Positions 27,519-36,026 of a stretch of DNA of 64,000 nt are shown here, in pieces. Source of the stretch: UBA10347 sp905182135 (GTDB taxonomy: Bacteria; Actinomycetota; Acidimicrobiia; Acidimicrobiales; UBA10347); assembly GCA_963925805.1 (NCBI GenBank), contig CAWUSE010000001.1:62001-126000 (forward strand). Reading direction: 5' to 3'. Made by a program: the position numbers and the translations under genes. Within the stretch, counting starts at the first letter, position 1. The number at the start of each line of letters is the position of its first letter. Below the pieces are notes generated by a model. The model had not been told where the DNA came from. It worked only from the letters and a program-made list of their open reading frames with translations, and ran no database searches.

Positions 27519-28436
27519 CTTTGTGAGTTGATGGCCAACTTTAGTCTGTGGGGAAGTCGTGGTGCTGCTGGGAGTGGTGTCTTCCCCATCTCAAAGTGAC
27601 ACTGCCTTGCTAGACCCATGACATAGGGGCCTACTGATAGGGCGCTACTTTTGAGTACCAGTATCCACATACTCAGTCACCTGTAGGGCTCCCAGCAATG
27701 GGGCATTGACTTCATAGCCAAACACGGCAACCAAGGCCCTTGGCCGTAAACCCTTGTGCAGCTTGGGTTTCGTTTGCGATTTTAGAGAGCACACGAACGG
27801 CCGGTTTTGTAGTGAGGGCGCCGCTGTGACGAAACGCCGCTGTGACGAAGCAGATCGACACGATGATCGCATTGAGCCTGGTGCCGGCCAGTTGCTGCAT
27901 CGATTCCCTCGATACGTTTGAGCTGCCGCATCAGCAGATTCACAAACCCAACCATTAACCGAACGGCTTAGTTTCGAGGACGCAGCACCTGACTTGGCAT
28001 CGATGGTTCTGTCGACCCTTTCGGCCAAGACTTTCCTGCATATCGCGCCGGAAACAAGGTGCTGGTCGGCCCAACAAAGTTCCCTGGAGACCGTTGGCCT
28101 CCGGGCCACCAGCCGCTGCCAGGTTCCCAAACAACGCCAACTCAGCCACTACATAACTCGGGTGCGCTGCACCAATGGTGCGACGACGAGTACCGCCTGT
28201 CAAAACTCGGTCAGTTGTCCAGGCCTTTCCAAGGTCAGGCCGGCCATATACGCATCGAGGGCCTCTCCGCTGCAGGTATTGCCACGGCTCGAATGCAACT
28301 TTCGGTCACGAATAGCTAGCAGGTCGAGGCATCATTTGCTCTCAAAACCAGCATTTTCACGCTCCCTGTTATCCGTGATTGCCAAGAACTTGCGACGCTC
28401 CCCCAGGCTGTCCCAGGGCAGTGCAATACTCAACTG
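27519..28436 (-). other. Long gene-poor stretch upstream of the topoisomerase genes
   Basis: About 900 bases lack an intact gene. Minus-strand frames are rich in Arg, Ser and Cys and change character, as in decayed sequence. A short stretch near 27910-27950 (minus) encodes L-L-M-R-Q-L-K-R-I-E-G, like the start of a CsoR-type metal sensor, and is followed by a 16-bp tandem duplication at 27819-27850. No clear promoter for the topoisomerase operon was recognised. Confidence 0.4.
27819..27850 (+). repeat. 16-bp tandem duplication in decayed sequence
   Basis: The unit CGCCGCTGTGACGAAA is followed directly by a second copy ending in G instead of A. Because 16 is not a multiple of three, it would shift any reading frame across it. 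It lies just downstream (minus strand) of a CsoR-like peptide fragment. Confidence 0.85.
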
Positions 28437-30872
28437 ATGCCCCAGGACGAGCTGCCGATGCAAGCTAACTTTGCGAGAGAAGTCATCGACGTTTCTGTCG
28501 CTGACGAGATGTCGGAATCGTTCCTCGCGTACTCGCTTTCGGTTATTACCAGTCGAGCAATCCCTGATGTCCGCGACGGCCTCAAGCCTGTCCAACGCCG
28601 CATCCTCTACTCCATGCTCAATATGGGCATTCGCCCCGAGGGCCCACACCGAAAATGCGCTCGTGTCGTTGGTGACACCATCGGTAAATACCACCCGCAC
28701 GGCGACGGCGCTATCTACGACGCCCTCGTGCGCATGGGCCAAGACTTCTCTCGCAATGTCACGCTGATCGATCCACAAGGAAACTTCGGCAGCCTGGATC
28801 AACCCCCCGCAGCGTACAGGTACACCGAGTGTCGACTCACTCCAGCAGCCATGTCAATGCTCGGCGAGCTCGACGAAGAGACGATCGAGTTCACTCCTAC
28901 CTACGACGGCGACTCGACCGAGCCCCAGTGTCTTCCTGGCCTACTTCCCAATCTGTTGGTGAACGGCACCAGCGGCATCGCTGTTGGCATGGCGACCTCG
29001 ATGGCACCGCACAACCTTGCTGAAATCGCTAACGCGATCGAGCTCGTACTGACACAACGACGGCCGAAGCCAACCGTGCTCGAGCTCATGGCGCATGTAC
29101 CGGGCCCCGACTTCCCGTCTGGCGGCATTCTCGTCGACAACGGCCTGGCTGAAATGTACGCAACCGGTCGCGGCTCAGTCACGCTGCGGGCACGCGCTCA
29201 TGTCGAACAGCTCACGCCCAAGCGCCAGGGCATCATCATTACCGAATTGCCCTACCTCATCGGCCCCGAGAAGATTGTCGAGAAAGTCAACGCCCTGCTG
29301 CGTGACGACAAGGTCAAGGGTGTCGATCGCATCACCAACTTCAGCGACCGCCATTCAGGCCTGCGACTACAGATCGACTGCGAGATCGGTGTAAACCCTC
29401 AAGCGGTGCTGGCCCAGCTATATCGCATGACGCCGCTCGAAGACACGTTCACGGTCAATAACGTTGCTCTGGTCGACGGTGTGCCAACCACGCTGGCTCT
29501 TTATGACTTATGCCAGCATTACATCACTCACCGCCTCGATATCATCCGGCGCCGCACCGAATACCGCCTGCACAAAGCTCAAGACCGGCTACACATCGTG
29601 CAGGGCCTCCTCATCGCCCTCGACAACATCGATCGGGTCATAGCGATCATCCGTGGCTCCGAAACTGTCCCTGAGGCACGTACATCGCTGGTTGAACAGC
29701 TCGACCTCAGTGAGATCCAGGCCACGCATATCCTCGACATGCAGTTCCGTCGGCTGGTCGGGCTAGAGAAGCAGAAACTGATCGACGAGCGCGACACACT
29801 TGTCACGACCATCAACGGGTACGAGAAGTTGCTTGCCAGCGAGACCAGGCAGCGCACGCTGGTACTTGCCGAGCTACGCGAATTCGTCGACCACCACGGC
29901 CGTGAACGCCGCTCCGAAATTATTGCCGAGGCCGACGTCCAGACCTTCTCCCCTGCCGATCTTGCACCAGCAGCCTCGGCTGAAGTCGTCGACGAAGAGT
30001 GCCTGGTCACGTTGTCATCGTCGGGCCAGATCGGCCGAGAACCCGTCGAAGGTGGGAAACGCTCCACACCGAACCGGCATGATCTCGTCGTTGCCAGCGT
30101 CGAGACCACTACAGCAGCACTCGTGTGGGCCGTCACCTCCGAGGGACGTGCGCTCTCTGCGCTGACACACGATGCAGGCGAGACGACCAGCCGCACCAGA
30201 GGCGTCGCCGCCAGCCAGTTCTTTGGCACCAACCGGAACGAAGAGGTGCTGACGGTCTGCTCTGGCCCATTTGGAGGCCACCTGGTGTTGGTAACCGAAA
30301 GCGGGGTGGCCAAGCGACTCACAGCCGAAGAGCTCGAGGGCACCCGCTCTGGCAGCACCGTCATGCGCGTCAAAGAAGGCGACCGGCTTGTCGCAGCCTT
30401 CGTCTGCGCTGATGATCTTGACATCGTGATGGTGGCCGATAATGCCAGCGTGCTGCGCACCGCCGTCGAGGGCATCAGCGTGCAAGGACGCGGCGCAGGT
30501 GGTGTCGCTGGAATGAAGGTCAAGAATGGGTCCAAGCTCATCGCCGCCGGACCAATCAATACCGAGATCTGGGACGGCGCCGTGGTCTCAGTCACCAACA
30601 ATGCCGAAGCTAAGGCGACGCCATACGACGAATTACCAGCCAAGGGTCGCGGCGGCAGCGGAGTGCGTCTGACTAAATTACGCGCCGGCGAGCGTCTTCC
30701 AACCGCGTTTGTGGGCTCGACCGAAGACCTCTGGGTGCTGATGTCGACCGACGATGACGCCACCAAACTCGACCCGACACCTGTGCCGTTCAACATAGAA
30801 CCAACGAAACGAGATCTCGTCAGTTCTGGCACCGACCGCCAAATTCTGAACATCGCACCTGTTCGCTGGTAG
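28437..30872 (+). CDS. Type IIA DNA topoisomerase subunit A (ParC/GyrA-like)
   Basis: The breakage-reunion subunit of a type IIA topoisomerase. Near the N-terminus it has A-I-P-D-V-R-D-G-L-K-P-V-Q-R-R-I-L-Y and the quinolone-region helix H-P-H-G-D-G-A-I-Y. The catalytic Tyr lies in A-A-Y-R-Y-T-E (about residue 128). A coiled-coil and a C-terminal beta-pinwheel complete 811 residues. I see no canonical GyrA box (Q-R-R-G-G-K-G) in the pinwheel, so decatenation (topo IV-like) is more likely than negative supercoiling. Subunit B follows 57 nt later. Confidence 0.88.
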   Translation: MPQDELPMQANFAREVIDVSVADEMSESFLAYSLSVITSRAIPDVRDGLKPVQRRILYSMLNMGIRPEGPHRKCARVVGDTIGKYHPHGDGAIYDALVRMGQDFSRNVTLIDPQGNFGSLDQPPAAYRYTECRLTPAAMSMLGELDEETIEFTPTYDGDSTEPQCLPGLLPNLLVNGTSGIAVGMATSMAPHNLAEIANAIELVLTQRRPKPTVLELMAHVPGPDFPSGGILVDNGLAEMYATGRGSVTLRARAHVEQLTPKRQGIIITELPYLIGPEKIVEKVNALLRDDKVKGVDRITNFSDRHSGLRLQIDCEIGVNPQAVLAQLYRMTPLEDTFTVNNVALVDGVPTTLALYDLCQHYITHRLDIIRRRTEYRLHKAQDRLHIVQGLLIALDNIDRVIAIIRGSETVPEARTSLVEQLDLSEIQATHILDMQFRRLVGLEKQKLIDERDTLVTTINGYEKLLASETRQRTLVLAELREFVDHHGRERRSEIIAEADVQTFSPADLAPAASAEVVDEECLVTLSSSGQIGREPVEGGKRSTPNRHDLVVASVETTTAALVWAVTSEGRALSALTHDAGETTSRTRGVAASQFFGTNRNEEVLTVCSGPFGGHLVLVTESGVAKRLTAEELEGTRSGSTVMRVKEGDRLVAAFVCADDLDIVMVADNASVLRTAVEGISVQGRGAGGVAGMKVKNGSKLIAAGPINTEIWDGAVVSVTNNAEAKATPYDELPAKGRGGSGVRLTKLRAGERLPTAFVGSTEDLWVLMSTDDDATKLDPTPVPFNIEPTKRDLVSSGTDRQILNIAPVRW

Positions 30873-30929
30873 CTGGCCGCCAAGCCCAGCTCCAGTCAGC
30901 CCGCCGCCCTCCCGAAAGCACCAACCACC

Positions 30930-32966
30930 ATGGCTCAGAACACCGAATACGACGCAGCAGCAATTCAGACACTCGAAGGCCTCGAGGCTGTTCGCAAACG
31001 GCCAGGCATGTACATCGGCGGCACCGGAAGCCAAGGACTCGTTCATCTGGTCTGGGAACTTATTGACAACGGCGTCGACGAAGCCTCTGCAGGATTTGCC
31101 AACAAAATTGAGGTTGTCTTCCATCGCGACAGGTCCATCGAGGTCATCGACAATGGACGCGGCATCCCAATTGGCAAACACCCGAAGCACAAGGTCTCGG
31201 CCCTTGAGGTTGTACTGACCGAACTCCATGCCGGAGGCAAGTTTGGCGGCGGCGCCTATGGGGCGTCGGGCGGCTTGCATGGCGTTGGAGCATCGGTAGT
31301 TAATGCACTCAGTGCCAAAATGGCGGCTGAGGTCGACCGCGATGGCTACACCTGGAAGCTCGAATTCCAGGACCAGAAGGCCGGGCACTTCAACGATGGG
31401 CGCTTCAAGCGCAGCCATGAACTTAAGAAAATCAAGAAGATCTCCAAGACCAAGACCGGTAGCCGTATCCGCTTCTGGCCCGACTGGGACATTTTCGATC
31501 CCGACGCAACGATCGACTACGAGATCGTCCGCGACCGAGTCGCTCGCGCCACCTTCCTGGTGCCTGGGCTCAAGATCAAGCTGGTCGACAAGCGCACCGG
31601 TTCCAAACAAGAAGACGAGTTTCTGTCTCGGGGCGGGCTCAAGGATCTCGTCGAGTGCGAAAGCAAGGGTGACCCAGTCACCAAGATCATTACCTTCAGC
31701 GGCATCGAGAAATTCGAAGAGAAAGTACCGGTCGACGGCAAGATGACCACAGTCGAGCGTGAATGCACGGTCGATATAGCGATGCGCTGGGTCGATGGCT
31801 ACGACACATCAGTCTCATCATTCGTAAACACGGTGCCCACTCCCGATGGTGGCACCCACCTGAATGGCTTCGAACGAGCGCTAACTCGAGCCATCAACGA
31901 CAAGCTTCTGCCTGGCACCAAGAAGCTAGCCAAACTGGCAAAACAAGATAAGGACCGAGTCGTCAAGGACGACGTACACGAAGGCTTGGTTGCAGCCATC
32001 AAGGTCACGTTCCCTGAACCACAGTTCCGTGGCCAGACCAAACGCGAACTCGGTACGCCCGCCCTACAGAGCATCGTCTACGACGTCGTCAAGACCCAAC
32101 TGACTTCCTGGTTCGAGGGCGAGGGCCCCAAGTCACATGTCAACGCGCTACGCGACAAGATGGCTACCGCAATCCTCAATCGCATGGCATCTCGTCAAGT
32201 CCTCGAGAACAAGCGCAAGGCTGCCAGTCTGGGATCATCAGGTATGCCTGCCAAGCTGGCCGATTGTCGCAAGCACGGCATCGACAGCGAACTATTAGTT
32301 GTTGAGGGTGACTCTGCTGCCGGTCCGGCAATGGCTGGCAGAGACAGTGCGACCATGGCTATTTTGCCGCTGCGAGGCAAGGTCGTGAACGCGGCCAAAG
32401 CCACCGTCAAGCAAGTTCTCGATAACAGCGAAGCCCAGGCACTGTTCACTTCTGTCGGCGCCGGTAGCGGCGATGCCTTCGATCTTGACGCTGCCCGTTA
32501 TGGCCGCATCGTCATTCTGTGTGATGCCGATGTTGATGGCAGTCATATTCGTTGTTTGTTGCTGACGCTCATGCACAAATACATGCGACCAATGCTCGAA
32601 GCTGGTCGTATCTACGCTGCGCAGCCGCCGCTGTTCACCACCAAGGTCAACGGCGAGAACTACCGAGCCTTCTCCGACGAGGAGAAAGAGTCGATCACCG
32701 CCGAGCTCACCAAGGGAAACCGAAAGGCCGAGAACATTCGCTGGCAGCGCTTCAAAGGCCTTGGCGAGATGAACGTCGACGAACTTGCATCAGCAGCGCT
32801 AGATCCCGAAACTCGAATCCTCAAGCGCTTAACCATGCACGATGGTGAACAAGCCAAAGAGGCTGCCAAGATGTTCGACGTGCTGATGGGCTCCAACGTC
32901 GAGATCCGTCGCGACTACATAATCAAGGAAACGGCGCTGTTTGACCGAGAAGCGCTCGACGTCTGA
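30930..32966 (+). CDS. Type IIA DNA topoisomerase subunit B (ParE/GyrB-like)
   Basis: This is the ATPase subunit. GHKL motifs are E-L-I-D-N-G-V-D-E-A (about residue 45), D-N-G-R-G-I-P-I-G and G-G-L-H-G-V-G-A-S-V-V-N-A-L. The TOPRIM domain has V-V-E-G-D-S-A-A-G (metal-binding Glu) and D-A-D-V-D-G-S-H-I-R. The E-G-D-S-A-A-G variant is seen in actinobacterial second-copy subunits rather than in housekeeping GyrB. The A gene precedes the B gene, the reverse of the usual gyrB-gyrA order. At 678 residues it lacks the long insertion of proteobacterial GyrB. Confidence 0.88.
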   Translation: MAQNTEYDAAAIQTLEGLEAVRKRPGMYIGGTGSQGLVHLVWELIDNGVDEASAGFANKIEVVFHRDRSIEVIDNGRGIPIGKHPKHKVSALEVVLTELHAGGKFGGGAYGASGGLHGVGASVVNALSAKMAAEVDRDGYTWKLEFQDQKAGHFNDGRFKRSHELKKIKKISKTKTGSRIRFWPDWDIFDPDATIDYEIVRDRVARATFLVPGLKIKLVDKRTGSKQEDEFLSRGGLKDLVECESKGDPVTKIITFSGIEKFEEKVPVDGKMTTVERECTVDIAMRWVDGYDTSVSSFVNTVPTPDGGTHLNGFERALTRAINDKLLPGTKKLAKLAKQDKDRVVKDDVHEGLVAAIKVTFPEPQFRGQTKRELGTPALQSIVYDVVKTQLTSWFEGEGPKSHVNALRDKMATAILNRMASRQVLENKRKAASLGSSGMPAKLADCRKHGIDSELLVVEGDSAAGPAMAGRDSATMAILPLRGKVVNAAKATVKQVLDNSEAQALFTSVGAGSGDAFDLDAARYGRIVILCDADVDGSHIRCLLLTLMHKYMRPMLEAGRIYAAQPPLFTTKVNGENYRAFSDEEKESITAELTKGNRKAENIRWQRFKGLGEMNVDELASAALDPETRILKRLTMHDGEQAKEAAKMFDVLMGSNVEIRRDYIIKETALFDREALDV

Positions 32967-33017
32967 ACCAAAGCCCGAACCTACAGATCTGCTAGTAACC
33001 CATTGGTTAAAGAGTTA

Positions 33018-33395
33018 CTAGATGGCTGGAGTGTCTTGGCTAAAGGTGTTCACCCATTCAGAGCCGCGTCGACACCACAGTGAACTGACGTACCAAACTA
33101 TCGCCGCTGAGTCGCTCGGCCGAACGAAGTCGGCTCGATACGACAACATGGCAGCATCGCCGGTGACCCGGTTCAAACGGCTCTCGCTAAGTACATACGA
33201 TGTCACGGTGGGTCCATCGTCGAGCAGCGCAGCATGGTCCTCTCGCCCGGCGAAGCCCGACGGATAGACGCCAAGAAAATCAGGGCTCAGGCAGGCAGCA
33301 TCGGCCCTCGCATCGCCATCGACCAGCGCTTGCCATACCCGGGTCTCGAGATCAACAAAGAACCCGACATCAAGCGCCTGGTCCTTGTCCGGCAT
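33018..33395 (-). CDS. SnoaL/DUF4440-like NTF2-fold protein
   Basis: The roughly 125-residue protein resembles the NTF2-like DUF4440 group: an N-terminal helix with V-W-Q-A-L-V-D-G-D-A, the segment S-P-D-F-L-G-V-Y-P-S-G-F-A-G, and a beta-sheet ending V-S-S-L-W-C-R-R-G-S-E-W. Members include small hydrolases and unassigned pocket proteins. I take the start as M-P-D-K-D at 33395, just 2 nt after the stop of the membrane protein gene, so the two are probably one operon. Confidence 0.65.
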   Translation of the reverse strand: MPDKDQALDVGFFVDLETRVWQALVDGDARADAACLSPDFLGVYPSGFAGREDHAALLDDGPTVTSYVLSESRLNRVTGDAAMLSYRADFVRPSDSAAIVWYVSSLWCRRGSEWVNTFSQDTPAI

Positions 33396-33397
33396 CG

Positions 33398-33832
33398 CTA
33401 GACGCCGAATTTCCATGTCATGAGTACAAGCATTAAGGCCAGCGATAGGTGCAACATGCCGCCCAGCATCCGCTTGCGGTCATCGCCAATGTTGAACAGG
33501 TGAAGCCAGGTCGGTGGATAGACCGCAGCGGTAAGTGCCAGCACGAGAATCCAGATCGCACCACCGATGCTGAGCCAACTCTGCTGGAAGTCATACACAT
33601 CGTTACTCAAGCCCACCATGGCGCCGCCAGCAATACCTGTGACAAGGAACATCGGAAACATGATCTTCGACGCTGTCTCATTCACCACATCAGCGAGTGC
33701 TTGGCCAGAAGCCCGGCGGGCTTGGACCGCCATCATCGGGGCGATAAATGCCATACCAACCCCGAGAACCACACTGAAAATGTGGACAAGGTACAAAATG
33801 TTGTAGGGCGTATCCCAAATCGCTGCGATCAT
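33398..33832 (-). CDS. Four-helix membrane protein, DUF2269-like
   Basis: A 144-residue membrane protein with four hydrophobic segments: Y-L-V-H-I-F-S-V-V-L-G-V-G-M-A-F at about residues 14-30, I-M-F-P-M-F-L-V-T-G at 56-68, W-I-L-V-L-A-L-T-A-A-V-Y in the third, and L-H-L-S-L-A-L-M-L-V-L-M near the end. The first helix has the H-x3-(V/S) pattern of DUF2269-type proteins, which may bind haem, but this is not established. It is followed by the SnoaL-like gene. Confidence 0.55.
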   Translation of the reverse strand: MIAAIWDTPYNILYLVHIFSVVLGVGMAFIAPMMAVQARRASGQALADVVNETASKIMFPMFLVTGIAGGAMVGLSNDVYDFQQSWLSIGGAIWILVLALTAAVYPPTWLHLFNIGDDRKRMLGGMLHLSLALMLVLMTWKFGV

Positions 33833-33861
33833 GAAAGCTAACAGTACACCTGATTGGCCAT

Positions 33862-33891
33862 CGCTCTGTCACACCACGCTCTGTCACACCA
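33862..33891 (+). repeat. 15-bp direct repeat, two copies
   Basis: The unit CGCTCTGTCACACCA is repeated head to tail just upstream of the RecB-like gene, followed by CCACGGTGG-like symmetry at about 33889-33897. It may be chance duplication, or it may be part of a regulatory region shared with the divergent membrane protein gene. Confidence 0.8.
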
Positions 33892-33910
33892 CGGTGGTAG
33901 AACTAGAGCT

Positions 33911-34813
33911 ATGGAATCCGCACCCGAGCCCCATGTGCGTGGCTTGAACGCAGCGGATGGCAATATTGGCATGGGGATCGACTACCGACCTCGTCATCTA
34001 TCGCCCAGCAGCGCCAGCCTGTACCAGCAGTGCCCCCGCAAGTGGCGTCACCGTTACGTCGATCGTTTACCTGACCCGCCGGGTGAACCGGCACTGGTCG
34101 GCACATTTGCTCATCTAATCCTCGAGCACCTGTTACAACTGCCCGAGGGGCAACGTTCCCAAGAAGCAGCCAAGACTCTTGCTCGCGAGTACTGGCCCGA
34201 GATCGAGCAAGAAAAGGACTATCAGGCGCTCGATCTCAGCGATGCTCAGGCAAAGGCGTTTCGGTGGAAGGCCTGGAAAGCTGTCGCCGGCCTTTGGCTA
34301 CTTGAGAACCCCGACGAAACGCAGGTTCATGCCACCGAGCACGAGGTCCAGGTCGACATTTCAGGTGTGCCGTTTCGTGGCATAATCGATCGGGTCGATG
34401 TAGTCGACGAGCAGCTCGTCATTACCGACTACAAGTCAGGTAAGGCTCCATCGGACCGGTTCAAGGCTGGTCCCCTAAAACAAGTGCTTCTCTACGCGGC
34501 AGCGGTCGAGGCCAGCTTCGGTCAACGCCCACTCAGCGCTCAACTGCACTATCTCGGCCAGCGCACTCTTGGCGTGCGAGTCACACCGTCAAACCTCGGT
34601 GATGTCGTTCAGGAACTTGCAACCACATGGTCTTCGCTCATCAGCGCTTGTGAAAACAACCAGTTCGACACATCAACTGGGCCGCTCTGCGCATGGTGTC
34701 CATTCTTGGCCGAATGCCCCGATGGCAAGAAAGAAGTCATCGCCCGTAACGAGGCTGGCTCCGTCCGTGCCGATGCGCCAGGCTTGGCCATCATCTGCGC
34801 CGATGCTAACTAG
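33911..34813 (+). CDS. RecB-family PD-(D/E)XK nuclease
   Basis: The product has the compact RecB-type nuclease fold of actinobacterial RecB family exonucleases. The N-terminal helix reads L-S-P-S-S-A-S-L-Y-Q-Q-C-P-R-K-W-R. Motifs are G-T-F-A-H-L-I-L-E-H-L and the active site I-I-D-R-V-D (Asp) followed by I-T-D-Y-K-S-G-K (Asp and Lys) near residue 175. The C-terminal cluster C-A-W-C-P-F-L-A-E-C-P, with an upstream Cys in C-P-R-K, fits an iron-sulfur cluster of the AddB/Cas4 kind. I used ATG 33911 as start. It probably acts in DNA repair. Confidence 0.85.
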   Translation: MESAPEPHVRGLNAADGNIGMGIDYRPRHLSPSSASLYQQCPRKWRHRYVDRLPDPPGEPALVGTFAHLILEHLLQLPEGQRSQEAAKTLAREYWPEIEQEKDYQALDLSDAQAKAFRWKAWKAVAGLWLLENPDETQVHATEHEVQVDISGVPFRGIIDRVDVVDEQLVITDYKSGKAPSDRFKAGPLKQVLLYAAAVEASFGQRPLSAQLHYLGQRTLGVRVTPSNLGDVVQELATTWSSLISACENNQFDTSTGPLCAWCPFLAECPDGKKEVIARNEAGSVRADAPGLAIICADAN

Positions 34814-34903
34814 CTCAAATCTGGGAATTTGGCGCATCAGCTGACTTGTCCAGCAAATGGGCGTTCTCACCGTCACCTCTGGAGGCCTCCGGCCGCGTTC
34901 TAT

Positions 34904-35170
34904 TCAGCTGCGCCAGCGAATCTCAACGTGTTTGCGTAGCCACCGGGCAATCGCCAATGTCACGATTCCACCTAAAACGGTGCCCACCTTGGCCAGCCTG
35001 ATCAGCTGATCGTCAGGTGGCGCCGGGACAGGAGTGACTGTTGGGCGATTAAACCCGTCGTCGCCCGCCCCTGGCAGCTTGTCGAATTTCGCACCGGCGT
35101 TCACCCTGGCACCGTAGCCCGCACAGACACGCCCTTCCAGGGCTCCGTGAATTTGAACCACTACCGACAT
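34904..35170 (-). CDS. Possible small membrane-anchored protein
   Basis: The frame encodes a Gly/Pro-rich first half (L-P-G-A-G-D-D-G-F-N-R-P then V-T-P-V-P-A-P-P-D-D) and a single hydrophobic segment G-T-V-L-G-G-I-V-T-L-A-I-A before a basic end with W-L-R-K-H. The layout (linker, then helix, then positive tail) looks like a real small membrane protein. There is no family match and no clear ribosome site. The start may also be at 35200. It is divergent from the CAP-domain gene. Confidence 0.4.
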   Translation of the reverse strand: MSVVVQIHGALEGRVCAGYGARVNAGAKFDKLPGAGDDGFNRPTVTPVPAPPDDQLIRLAKVGTVLGGIVTLAIARWLRKHVEIRWRS

Positions 35171-35264
35171 CGGCCGTTGGTCACATTTTGCAGGACACAT
35201 GCCATTTATGTCGCGAAAGCATTACAGTTTTGCGACGGAATCCTCGAGTGGTTCTTTTTCACCC

Positions 35265-36026
35265 ATGACTTCCTCCACCTGCGCCAACCCTGCCATGTCG
35301 CGAGCGCTAAAGGTTGCGGCCGCTATTGCGGCAACCATGGTCATGGTGTTCCTCGCGAACTCAGCCCGACCGGGAACCGACCAGTCAGTCTCCTCAATAG
35401 CCGCGCAATCGGTGCTGCGTCTGCCCAGCGGAATCGAGCCCGCTCCGCCGGCCAGTTCCGTACCGACAACAGCGCCGCTACCCACCGCTGCGCCAACTGC
35501 GATGCCGGAACCTACGCCCAAACCTGCACCCACCTTCGTAGTAGCCGTCGCAGCTGGGGCTTCATCGGGAACCGAGCCCACTCCGGCGGGCATCTCCGCA
35601 ACCGTCGCGCCAGAGCCCACCGCTGTGCCGACGCAGACCCCGGCAGAACTCGAGGCGTACGTGCTGGGCGAGATCAACAAGGTCCGAGCCAACGCCGGTC
35701 TCGGTCCCCTCGCGGTTGACCCCACCATTTCGGCGATCTCGCGAGACTGGTCACAACAGATGGCTGCGGGTGGCTTCTTTGAACACCGTCCAAGCACCCA
35801 ACTCGATGTGATGTTGCCCGCTGGTTGGCTCCAATGGGGAGAGAACATCGCTAGCGCTCCCGACATCTTTTGGTCACAGTCAACCCTTGAATCCAGCCCC
35901 GGGCACTACGCCAACATGGTTGGACCATTCACTCATCTGGGTATCGGTGTCTTTACGAACGGCGCCCAAGTCTGGGTGACACAGAACTTCACCCGTTACG
36001 CAGAACCGTCAGTTCCACGCAGCTAG
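35265..36026 (+). CDS. Secreted CAP-domain protein (SCP/YkwD-like)
   Basis: A signal segment (A-L-K-V-A-A-A-I-A-A-T-M-V-M-V-F-L) is followed by a Pro/Thr/Ala-rich linker of about 90 residues. A C-terminal CAP domain has the pattern I-N-K-V-R-A-N-A-G-L-G-P-L, then W-S-Q-Q-M-A and F-E-H-R. Later come W-G-E-N-I-A, S-P-G-H-Y-A-N-M and the ending W-V-T-Q-N-F. These match bacterial CAP proteins (H, E and H cavity residues), whose activity is mostly unknown. The start could also be 35199 or 35295. Its 3' end overlaps the convergent gene by 18 bp. Confidence 0.8.
   Translation: MTSSTCANPAMSRALKVAAAIAATMVMVFLANSARPGTDQSVSSIAAQSVLRLPSGIEPAPPASSVPTTAPLPTAAPTAMPEPTPKPAPTFVVAVAAGASSGTEPTPAGISATVAPEPTAVPTQTPAELEAYVLGEINKVRANAGLGPLAVDPTISAISRDWSQQMAAGGFFEHRPSTQLDVMLPAGWLQWGENIASAPDIFWSQSTLESSPGHYANMVGPFTHLGIGVFTNGAQVWVTQNFTRYAEPSVPRS

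Noticed and set aside
29579..30883. 434-codon minus-strand frame opposite the topoisomerase A gene
   Set aside because: Ser/Thr/Arg-rich composition typical of antisense to high-GC coding; the plus-strand gene has all family motifs.
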